From NCBI GenBank assembly GCA_947176635.1, contig CAMWRJ010000020.1, positions 1 to 8,469 on the forward strand: a DNA stretch of 8,469 bases. Reading direction: 5' to 3'. The first letter of the stretch is position 1, and every line of letters starts with the position of its first letter. The position numbers and the translations under genes are program-made. This DNA comes from an uncultured Mycoplasmataceae bacterium. GTDB taxonomy: Bacteria > Bacillota_I > Bacilli_A > Mycoplasmatales > Mycoplasmoidaceae. Under the pieces are notes generated by a model. It made no database searches, was not told the origin of the DNA, and was given only the letters and a program-made list of their open reading frames with translations. This document shows positions 1 through 6,923 of the stretch, piece by piece.

Positions 1-22
1 CCTTTGCCTGTTTTTGGTTCAT
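1..22 (-). CDS. Start of an unidentified gene, cut by the window edge
   Basis: An ATG at 22-20 opens a frame reading MNQKQAK before the window ends. It starts four bases after the TAG of the preceding 54-codon ORF, so it would be the next gene of the permease transcription unit. No Shine-Dalgarno sits at normal spacing; the nearest GGAG (45-42) is about 19 bases upstream. Too little is visible to name it. It could instead be the continuation of the 54-codon ORF after a frame change. Confidence 0.35.
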
Positions 23-26
23 TTCA

Positions 27-191
27 CTACACTTTATAAATCTCCAAATCTAAATTAATTATTTCTTCATATTCAAGATTTTCTTTTTTATCAAAAATTT
101 GTCCATATTGATCGACAAATTCACTAAATAATTTTTCAATATGTTTTTTAGTATCTAAAATTAGTTTTAAGTTATTTTTATTAATTTTCAT
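27..191 (-). CDS. Small hypothetical protein, 54 aa
   Basis: ATG at 191 to TAG at 27. The 54-residue product is rich in Lys, Asn, Glu and Ile, with a Lys-rich N-terminus (MKINKNNLKL) and a more acidic C-terminal half (ENLEYEEIINLDLE). No signal peptide, membrane segment or known motif is visible; the composition suggests a soluble, mainly helical protein. It begins 12 bases after the permease stop codon and is followed four bases later by another ATG, so it would be co-transcribed with the permease. There is no recognisable Shine-Dalgarno. I do not recognise the family. Its position and compatible frame make it plausible as a gene, but it could be the N-terminal part of a longer, frame-disrupted reading frame. 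Confidence 0.45.
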   Translation of the reverse strand: MKINKNNLKLILDTKKHIEKLFSEFVDQYGQIFDKKENLEYEEIINLDLEIYKV

Positions 192-203
192 AATTGATTA
201 ATA

Positions 204-1841
204 TTATATTATTTTAAATAAATATTTATCTAGATTTTGGAACACCTTAGCTTTAATTAATATTTCAATTATCACATAAGCTAGTGATAATATAGAAATA
301 ACCCACATTGTAACTGAAATTCTACAAGATTTTTGATATCTTTCTTTTAAAGATAGTTTTCTAAATTCTTCATCTTTACGGTTTTTAATTGCATTAGCAA
401 TACCATATAAACCATAGATTAATACATATAGAATAGAACCCATTGCAAGACCTAAACTGATTGCATAACCTAAGAAACCAAAAATAATAATGAATAATGT
501 TACAGGAATATCAGCAAATTCTTTTCAATCAAAGTGTCTTAATTCACTAATAATTAAAGCACCAATTAAAACTGATACTGGTCCTGCAATTGGTTGTAAT
601 GAAAGATCATCAATTTGAATAGGTGATAATGCTGGTAATACTGCATAAAGTGGAATACATAATAATATTAAACCTGCACAGAATACGCTACTTAATCCTG
701 TTTTAGCACCACTTTTTACACCAGTTGCTGATTCAATATAACATGTTAAGTTAGAAGTTAACATAAATGCACCAGCTGTAGTAGCAATTGCATTTGATAA
801 ATAAGCTTTACTTACTCAATTGAATTTTTTATTTTCACTTTCTTTATTTGTGATAATAAATCCTTCGTCATTTCTAGCTCATGTTAATACTGATGTTGTA
901 TCAAATAAGTTAACATATAAGAAACAAAACATTGCAACATAAGCTAAAGGTTTTTTAAATACAGTTGCAAATGAACCATACATAAGTTTTGATGCATCTG
1001 CAAAAGTTGCAAAATTTTTATAATCATTTAATCTATAAATTTTTGATCCAATATTAGCATGGTCAATTCCACCTGCAATTAATAACATTGCTAAAGTTGC
1101 ACCAATTGTAATAATTATTGAGAATTTAACTTTACAAAAGTGTAAAACCACACCTAATAAAATTCCAATAAGACTAATAACTAAAATACCTATTGCTTTT
1201 GAATTTGCAAAATTGCTAAATACTTTAGTAGGTACTGCTGTAACACCAGGAGTTACTATTCCAGAACTAGTTAATCCAACATAAGCAATAAATAATCCAA
1301 TCATTACTGCAATTGAAATTTTAAAGTTTTTTGGAACTGATTCAGTAATAATTTTTCTTAATGGAGTAGCAGAAATTATTGTATACAAAATTCCTGATAC
1401 CATAACACAAATTAAAGCTTCACCATAAGATAATTTAAATTGCACACAAACAGTGAAAGTTAAAAATGAATTTATTCCCATTCCTGGGGCTTGCACTAAT
1501 GGTACATTAGCAAATAAACCCAATAATAAAGTTCCTAAAAAAGTGATTATTGTTGTTCCTAAAAATAATCCACCAATTGAATTAACTAAATTAGAATCGC
1601 TTGATGAAAGAATACTAGGGTTTACAAACAAAATGTAAACCATTGCAAGAAAAGTAGATAGACCTCCTATCAATTCTTTTTTTATAGTTGAGTTTCTTGC
1701 AGTTATTTTGAAAAAATTATCAAATTTGTTGACTCTTTTTTCATTGTTTGAACTTGTTGAAAGATCAAGTTCTGATTCAACTATAGGTTGATTTGTTGAA
1801 TTAATATTATCAGTTTCAACATTAATTAACTCATTAACCAT
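204..1841 (-). CDS. NCS2-family purine permease (AzgA/PbuG type), 545 aa
   Basis: A membrane transporter that probably imports hypoxanthine, guanine, xanthine or adenine, a need in mollicutes that salvage purines. ATG at 1841 follows GGAGG at five-base spacing; the stop is TAA at 204-206. In-frame TGA codons encode Trp321, Trp342 and Trp439, and one TGG is used near the C-terminus. After a hydrophilic N-terminal tail of about 55 residues comes the family opening (KKELIGGLSTFLAMVYI...VNP), then PGMGIN at 119-124 in the third membrane segment, a FDTTS motif near 313-317, and the second signature IESATGVKSGAKTGLS at 369-384. About 12-14 hydrophobic segments are visible. The length is somewhat above the usual 430-480 because of the N-terminal tail and a charged C-terminal loop (NRKDEEFRKLSLKERYQK). 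The exact substrate cannot be read from sequence; the AzgA/PbuG branch is favoured over the uracil/xanthine UraA branch. Confidence 0.9.
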
Positions 1842-1876
1842 TTTTTCCTCCAGAATCTAAAAGTCATAAAAAAATA

Positions 1877-1906
1877 ATTATACAAAAATTTTTTTAAAAA
1901 TTACAA
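1877..1906 (-). promoter_or_regulatory. Promoter of the purine permease unit
   Basis: Perfect -10 TATAAT at 1882-1877, preceded by TG. A weak -35, TTGTAA at 1906-1901, lies 18 bases upstream. Transcription should start near 1870, giving a leader of about 30 bases that holds GGAGG and little else, so there is no room for a purine riboswitch. The -35 lies directly beyond the T-tract of the tRNA terminator. Confidence 0.6.
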
Positions 1907-1907
1907 T

Positions 1908-1944
1908 AAAAAAAGCAAAAATAGCCTTTAGACTATCTTTGCTT
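1908..1944 (-). terminator. Intrinsic terminator of tRNA-Trp
   Basis: On the minus strand AAGCAAAGATAGTC pairs with GGCTATTTTTGCTT around a UAAA loop (14 bp with two G-U pairs). It runs straight into an uninterrupted T-tract ending at 1908. It lies 12 bases beyond the tRNA CCA end. Confidence 0.85.
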
Positions 1945-1956
1945 AAATTTTCAAAA

Positions 1957-2031
1957 TGGCAGGGGTGACAGGACTCGAACCCATAACACGCGGATTTGAA
2001 GTCCGCAGTTCTACCATTGAACTACACCCCT
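1957..2031 (-). tRNA. tRNA-Trp, anticodon UCA (reads UGA)
   Basis: A complete cloverleaf. The acceptor arm AGGGGTG (2031-2025) pairs with CACCCCT (1967-1961). The D-stem is GTTC/GAAC. The anticodon stem GCGGA/TCCGC carries loop CTTCAAA, with UCA at 1999-1997. The variable loop is short (GTGTT) and the T-arm loop is TTCGAGT. Discriminator G and the CCA end are encoded (1960-1957). The UCA anticodon decodes UGA and, by wobble, UGG as tryptophan, as in mollicutes. The short variable arm and seven-base acceptor exclude the other UCA tRNA, selenocysteine tRNA. It is a stand-alone unit with its own promoter and terminator. No second tRNA-Trp(CCA) is adjacent. Confidence 0.97.
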
Positions 2032-2051
2032 AGTTGATAAAACTAATGATA

Positions 2052-2079
2052 ATTATATCAATATTTATCAAAAAAACAA
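2052..2079 (-). promoter_or_regulatory. Promoter of tRNA-Trp
   Basis: Extended -10 TGaTATAAT (TATAAT at 2057-2052, TG at 2060-2059) with a poor -35 TTGTTT at 2079-2074, spacer 16. Predicted start is near 2045, about 14 bases before the mature tRNA. The -35 lies inside the T-tract of the topA terminator. Confidence 0.65.
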
Positions 2080-2113
2080 AAAAATAGAGATTATTTTTAA
2101 GATAACCCCTATT
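2071..2113 (-). terminator. Terminator overlapping the topA stop codon
   Basis: Minus-strand AATAGGGGTTAT (2113-2102) pairs with ATAATCTCTATT (2094-2083) over 12 bp with two G-U pairs and a 7-base loop. TTTTTTTGTTTTTTT-like sequence follows at once. The topA TAG (2111-2109) is inside the 5' arm, so the gene ends within the hairpin. Confidence 0.85.
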
Positions 2114-4109
2114 TTTTTTGAATAGATTCAACATGTTTACAACTTGGATAATTTGAACAACCAATAAATTCTTGTCCTTTTTTATTCTTTTTAATTAATA
2201 AATCATTACCACATTCTGGGCATGTTTTATTTGCTTTTACTGTAACATTTAATGATTTAATGTATTTACAATTTGGGAAATTAGAACATCCAACAAATTT
2301 AGTATTATATCTTGACATTTTATAAACTAAATTAGAACCACATTCTGGGCAAAGTTCACCTGTTTGTTCATCTTTTACTTTTTCAGTGTTTTCATATGCA
2401 TGTTTTATTTCATCAGCGAATTTACCATTAAAATCAAATAACGGTGTTTTTCAGTTTTCATCACCATTAGCAATTTTATCCAAATCTGTTTCCATTTTAG
2501 CTGTAAATTGTTTACTAATTACATTTCCAAAATGTTTTGTTAATAAACCAATCAAATCAATACCTATTTGATTTGGAATTAATTTTTGTTTTTCTTTATT
2601 AATGTATCCTCTAGATTCACCAATTTTAGCCATTGAAGAATATGTTGAAGGTCTACCTACACCTGCATCTTTTAAAGCAGCAATTAATGTTGCTTCAGTA
2701 TAGTATGGTGGTGGTTGTTTTTCATGTTTTTCAAGATTAATTTTTTCTGATTCAAATTCATCGCCAACTTTAAAGTTAGGCATATCTTCATTTTTTTCTT
2801 CATCTGTACTTAAAATTTTATAACCTTTAAAAGATAATTCTCTATGATTATAAACAAACTTATTATTGTTATTATCAAAAATAAAAGTACTGATTTTATA
2901 AACTGGTGGTTTCATTAAACATGAAATTGTGTAAGATCAAACCACATTATATAATTTTAAAATTTCATTTGGTATACTTGAATCTAAAGCTAAATCAGAT
3001 GGTGTTAATTTAATATCAACAGGACGAATAGCTTCGTGAGCATCTTGAATTTTAACAGTTGATTTTACTTTTTTAACTTTTAAATTTTCAAAATAATCTT
3101 CACCAAAATTCTTTGTAATGAATTCTTTACAATCATTCACAAAGTCATCATTTAATCTTTCACTATCAGTACGTGGATATGAAATTAACCCTATATGTTT
3201 AGAATTATATTCAATACCTTCAAACATTTTTTGTGCAACAGATGTTGTTTTTGTTGTGTTTCAACCTAAATTATTAGCACCTAATTGTAATAATTTATCT
3301 GTTGTAATTGGTCTACGAGCATCACCTGTAGAAAATTTAGGTTCCGAAATTTCTTCTAATTTAAAAATATTAGTTAAATTATTATAAACTTGGTTAGCAT
3401 CTGATTCTTCTGCAAATCTAAAAGGAACTGTTCTTGAATCATTATATGGTTTAAATTTTTCAAAATAATCAACATAATTTAATACAAGATTATTCTTTAA
3501 TTCAGCTGAAATTTCTCATCAAAAAGTTGGAACAAAAGCTCTTCTTTCTAACTCTCTTTCTACAACAAACAATAAAGCCACAGATTGAACTCTACCTGCT
3601 GATTGAGCTCTTAACATAGCTTTAACATAGCTTGATAATTTATAACCAATAATTCTATCTAAAATTCTTCTAGTAAATTGAGAATGAACTAAATTCATAT
3701 CAATTTCATGTTGATCTTCAATTGCTGCAATAATTGCTTTTTTAGTAACTTCATTAAATGTAATTCTTTTACATTTAGCTTCATTTTCTTTTCCTATAAT
3801 ATCATAAACATGTCAAGCAATTGCTTCCCCTTCACGATCAGGGTCGGTTGCTAGATAAATATGTTCAGCAATATTAGCTTTTTTTACAATTTCATCAATT
3901 ATTTCTTGTTTAGATTTTGCTTTAGATTTTGTATCTTTTGTTTTAACAACTTCTCAAATTGGATCAAAGCTATCACTTTGAAATCCTCTTTTTTTATTAA
4001 GTTCTCTTAAATGTCCATAAGTTGCTACTACATCAAAGTCATTACCAAGATATGATTTTATTGTTTCTGTCTTATTTGGTGACTCTACAATAATTAAAGA
4101 TTTACTCAT
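2109..4109 (-). CDS. topA: DNA topoisomerase I (type IA), 666 aa
   Basis: Relaxes negatively supercoiled DNA by single-strand passage through a 5'-phosphotyrosine intermediate, balancing gyrase. ATG at 4109 follows GAGG at six-base spacing; stop is TAG. Seven TGA codons encode Trp, including a Trp-Trp pair. The Toprim domain opens the protein: [10 protein letters not shown] with catalytic Glu9, and ATDPDREGE with Asp89, Asp91 and Glu93. The core contains [14 protein letters not shown] and [10 protein letters not shown]. The active-site motif is SYPRTDS with Tyr311, followed by the [12 protein letters not shown] and GVGRPSTYS motifs. The C-terminus carries two C4 zinc ribbons: Cys587/590/608/614 and Cys630/633/651/657, each ending in a GCSNxPxC motif. 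The length suits a compact mollicute TopA with fewer C-terminal domains than E. coli (865 aa). It is third in the rbgA-dprA-topA group, 64 bases after dprA. The dprA-topA adjacency is also found in Firmicutes. Confidence 0.97.
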
Positions 4110-4173
4110 TTTATACCTCAATATGCAAATACATACAATTAGATATAATAATACAAAAAACTAATTTTTTATA

Positions 4174-4881
4174 TTAAGTTTTATTAAAATCAATAATTTC
4201 ATTTAAATAATGAATGTGAATGAATATGTTTTGATCTATATGTTTATTTAGATTTTGTGCTCATTCTTCATCATCAATTAAAAAACAATTTTTTGTTTCA
4301 TTTTGATAATTTTCTAAAACTAATTCTATATTTTCTTTAGTTTTATTAGCTATGAAAATATCATCACTAATTGCATAAATTAATCTTTTTAATATTTGTT
4401 GATTATCAACACTGATATTATCTGTACAATATTCAGAAATATAAACAACATTTTCATTATTGCTATTTAAATAATCTAATTTTTTATCACATAAAATTAT
4501 TAATTTAAAATTTTCTTCAATCATACGTTTAATAATAGCAGTATTATTTTCTTTTTTATTTATGCATATTACATAATCTTTATCTTTAAATTCTTTTAAA
4601 GATTCAAAATTAAAATCTGATATTTTATCTAAAATACCTAAAACTTTTTCATTAATTAAATTAATGTTGCCATCATAGAATAATGCTAATGGTGGCATAT
4701 ACATCTTTTTAAATTTATCAAAATAGTTACTATCACAAATAAACATAGAATTTTCATAGATTTCATTTCATTGATCTAAATCTAATTCTAAGTTAGGTTT
4801 TTGCTTATTTAAAATAGCTTCATAAACTTTTGATCAATTTCCTTTGTTTTCTATAATTAAATTAAAAATAACTTTTCTCAT
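4174..4881 (-). CDS. dprA: Degenerate DprA/Smf-like protein, 235 aa
   Basis: DprA proteins load RecA onto single-stranded DNA during natural transformation. ATG at 4881 follows GGAGG at nine-base spacing; stop is TAA at 4174. Trp16, Trp38 and Trp207 are TGA. Assignment rests on MPPLALFYDGNINLIN (62-77, cf. the family's YPxxLFxxGN region), the Rossmann strand FKLIILCDKKLDYLNS (125-140, cf. GlDxxYPxxN), VVYISEY (145-151, cf. lLSEyP) and RLIYAISDDIFIA (166-178, cf. RNRlIagLSdavlVvEA). The family's SRGxARGID, GNFPRRNR and GSLiTA signatures are missing or unrecognisable, and the protein is shorter than B. subtilis DprA (about 297 aa). It sits between rbgA and topA, a conserved location for dprA. 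The fold is likely retained but the biochemical activity is doubtful. Confidence 0.75.
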
Positions 4882-4920
4882 CTTTTATGTCCTCCATTAC
4901 ATAATTAATGAGAATAGTTA

Positions 4921-5757
4921 TTAAATATCATAATTTATTTTACAAATTTTACATTTTGTTAAATCAGTATATAGCTGATCATAAATTTTTTGTTCATCAA
5001 TTTCATTGTTTTTTAACAAATATAAATTTGATGCTTTTAAATGATTTAAGAATTCATCAAAATTAATAAATTCATCTAATTTATAATATTTTAAAAATTC
5101 AGTTAAATAATGTTGACTAACAAAATCAATTCCATATTTTAATACATCATAAATTGGTAATACTTCTTTTTTAATTGAATTAATTAATCCTAATTTATAA
5201 GCGATTGTTTGTTCATCAATATTTTTAATAAAAATTCCAGGTGTATCAATAATGTCATAATTTTTATTAATTGAAACAATTCTTTGGTTTTTTGTAACTC
5301 CTGGATAATTTTGTGAAACTAAAACATTAGATTGTTTTAAAAAATTAATTAATGACGATTTACCTACATTTGGCAAACCAACCACCATTACTAAAAATCT
5401 AGGATTCACTAATCCTTTTGCTTTTAGTTTATCAATTTTTTCTTTCATAATTTCATTCATTTTATTGATAATAATATTTCTAAATGACTTATTTAAAATA
5501 GAACCAATTAATAAATTATTATCATTTTTAAATTGATTAATATCAATATCAGCTAAATCTGCTTTTAAAGCAATTTTTAAATATTTTTTATTTTTGTTTT
5601 TAATTTCTTTTAATAATTCATAATTACTAGATGAATTAATACATCTACTATCTACAACTTCAATTACAATATCAACATTCTTTAAAGAATCTTGAATCTG
5701 ATCAGTTGCTTTTTTCATATGACCAGGGAATCAATTAATTTTATTTTTTTCACTCAT
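4921..5757 (-). CDS. rbgA: Ribosome biogenesis GTPase RbgA/YlqF, 278 aa
   Basis: A circularly permuted GTPase needed for late 50S assembly, where it promotes uL16 (L16) incorporation. ATG at 5757, stop TAA at 4921. Including the N-terminal codons upstream of the internal Met14 restores the diagnostic INWFPGHM motif (7-14), in which Trp9 is TGA. The permuted order is visible: G4-like LKAD (64-67), P-loop GLPNVGKSS (127-135), switch I YPGVTKN (151-157) and G3 DTPG (171-174). The RbgA C-terminal helical domain follows (about 200-278). The G4 motif is normally NKxD; here Leu64 replaces Asn. The length fits B. subtilis RbgA (282 aa). No Shine-Dalgarno precedes the ATG, and a strong promoter lies almost on top of it. 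It is first in a group with dprA (39 bases downstream) and topA. Confidence 0.95.
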
Positions 5758-5766
5758 AATAAATAT

Positions 5767-5794
5767 ATTATAAAAAATAAAAAAATAGAATCAA
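5767..5794 (-). promoter_or_regulatory. rbgA promoter, predicted near-leaderless
   Basis: -35 TTGATT at 5794-5789, 16-base spacer, perfect -10 TATAAT at 5772-5767. The start would fall near 5760, only a few bases before the rbgA ATG (5757), and no Shine-Dalgarno is present. The -35 belongs to the 3' arm of the rplS terminator and the spacer is its T-tract. Confidence 0.65.
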
Positions 5795-5816
5795 CTCAAA
5801 ATTAAGTGATTCTATT
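5773..5816 (-). terminator. Terminator of the rpsP-trmD-rplS unit
   Basis: AATAGAATCA (5816-5807) pairs perfectly with TGATTCTATT (5793-5784) around a 13-base loop on the minus strand, followed by a T-tract interrupted by one A. It starts 20 bases after the rplS stop. Confidence 0.85.
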
Positions 5817-5835
5817 AATTTATATGATTTAAAAA

Positions 5836-6213
5836 TTAAGCTTTTTTGTTTAATTTTTCTTTAATTCTAGCTGATTTACCAGAACGTTTTCTCATATAAG
5901 AAATGTATGCTCTACGAACTTTTCCATATCTTTTAACTTCAATTTTTTGAATTAATGGACTATGTAAGTCAACACTAATTTCAACTCAAACACCATTTGA
6001 TTCTTTTCTTACGATTGCTGATTCAGATGAACCAGAACCTTTTCTTCTTAAAACAATACCTTCAAATTTTTGGATTCTAGTTTTTTTACCTTCAATAATT
6101 TGGTTGTGTAAAACAATTGTATCCCCAGGACCAAATTCAGGAATATCATTTTTTAATTGAGTTTCTTGAACTTTGTTTAAAATTTCACCTTTATTAATTT
6201 TAAAGTTAGCCAT
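5836..6213 (-). CDS. rplS: 50S ribosomal protein L19 (bL19), 125 aa
   Basis: A large-subunit protein at the interface with the 30S subunit. ATG at 6213 follows AAAGGAG at normal spacing; stop is TAA at 5836. Family landmarks are the N-terminal helix, [22 protein letters not shown] (27-48), [12 protein letters not shown] (50-61), then after Trp76 (TGA) [10 protein letters not shown] and the C-terminal [22 protein letters not shown]. The length matches the usual 114-125 residues. It lies 20 bases after trmD, is the last gene of its unit, and is followed by a strong terminator. Confidence 0.98.
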
Positions 6214-6233
6214 TATTTTCTCCTTTATTTTAA

Positions 6234-6911
6234 TTATTTATTCTTTAATAAATCAGGACGATATTTTTTAGTTTTTTCAATTTGCATTTTATGTCTAAAT
6301 TCCCTTATTTTTTCATGATTACCACTAACTAATACTTCTGGCACCTCATGAGAATCATATATTCTAGGTTTTGTATAAACTGGATAATCTAATAAGTTAG
6401 TTTCAAAAGATTCACTAATTAAACTATCTTTATTAATTACTCCATCTAATAATCTTGTTATTGAATCTAAAATTATTAGTGCTGGAATTTCTCCACCTGT
6501 TAATACATAATCACCAATTGATAATGGAATATCAATATAATGATAAATTCTTTCATCAATTCCTTCATAATGTCCACAAATAATAATTAAATGTTCATAA
6601 TTTACACTAAAGTTTTTTGCAAAACTTTGATTATATAAATAACCTGAAGGTGTTGTTAAAATCACACAACTATTATTTGTTTTAATTTTTTTTAAACATT
6701 CTACAATTGGTTCTAATTGGATAACCATTCCTGGCCCTCCACCAAAAGGCGTATCATCTACTTTTTTATGTTTATTACTAGAAAATTGACGATAATCAAT
6801 AATTTCAATTTCTATTTTTTTATTTTCAATAGCTTTTTTAATTATTGATTGATTTAAATAAGAATCAAATGATTCTGGAAATAAAGATAAAATACTAATT
6901 TTTCTAAGCAT
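6234..6911 (-). CDS. trmD: tRNA (guanine-N1-)-methyltransferase TrmD, 225 aa
   Basis: A SAM-dependent SPOUT enzyme that makes m1G37 in tRNAs reading CUN, CCN and CGG, preventing +1 frameshifts. ATG at 6911, stop TAA at 6234; no Trp. Recognisable parts are the N-terminal ISILSLFPESF, VDDTPFGGGPGMV (51-63), LTTPSGYLYNQ (85-95), and the trefoil-knot SAM site with CGHYEGIDERI (112-122) and SIGDYVLTGGE (131-141). ITRLLDGV carries Arg153 and LLDYPVYTKP carries the likely catalytic Asp175. The C-terminal helical domain ends RPDLL. The length is typical or slightly short. It starts 12 bases after the rpsP stop, where rimM stands in many bacteria. The 12-base spacer has no Shine-Dalgarno, so translation probably relies on coupling or an SD-independent start. 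Confidence 0.98.
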   Translation of the reverse strand: MLRKISILSLFPESFDSYLNQSIIKKAIENKKIEIEIIDYRQFSSNKHKKVDDTPFGGGPGMVIQLEPIVECLKKIKTNNSCVILTTPSGYLYNQSFAKNFSVNYEHLIIICGHYEGIDERIYHYIDIPLSIGDYVLTGGEIPALIILDSITRLLDGVINKDSLISESFETNLLDYPVYTKPRIYDSHEVPEVLVSGNHEKIREFRHKMQIEKTKKYRPDLLKNK

Positions 6912-6923
6912 TTATTATACTAA

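Noticed and set aside
204..1841. Three separate short ORFs or a pseudogene in the permease region
   Set aside because: All breaks are TGA codons in the same frame; with UGA as Trp the gene is continuous, and the same holds for topA, rbgA, dprA, rplS and rpsP.
1842..1876. Purine riboswitch controlling the purine permease
   Set aside because: The predicted leader is about 30 bases, too short for the aptamer, and none of its conserved loops is present.
1957..2031. Selenocysteine tRNA (also anticodon UCA)
   Set aside because: The acceptor is seven pairs and the variable loop only five bases; tRNA-Sec has an extended acceptor/T domain and a long variable arm.
3118..3387. Plus-strand ORFs at 1453-1638, 2386-2571, 3118-3387 and 7444-7632
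   Set aside because: Each is fully antisense to a well-identified minus-strand gene and has no family resemblance.
4151..4170. Terminator between dprA and topA
   Set aside because: Only a six-pair A-T stem (AAAAAATTAGTTTTTT) is present, too weak to call; a separate topA promoter near 4145-4153 could not be supported either.
6914..6919. TATAAT as a dedicated trmD promoter
   Set aside because: No -35 of any quality lies at 16-18 bases, and initiation would fall downstream of the trmD ATG.
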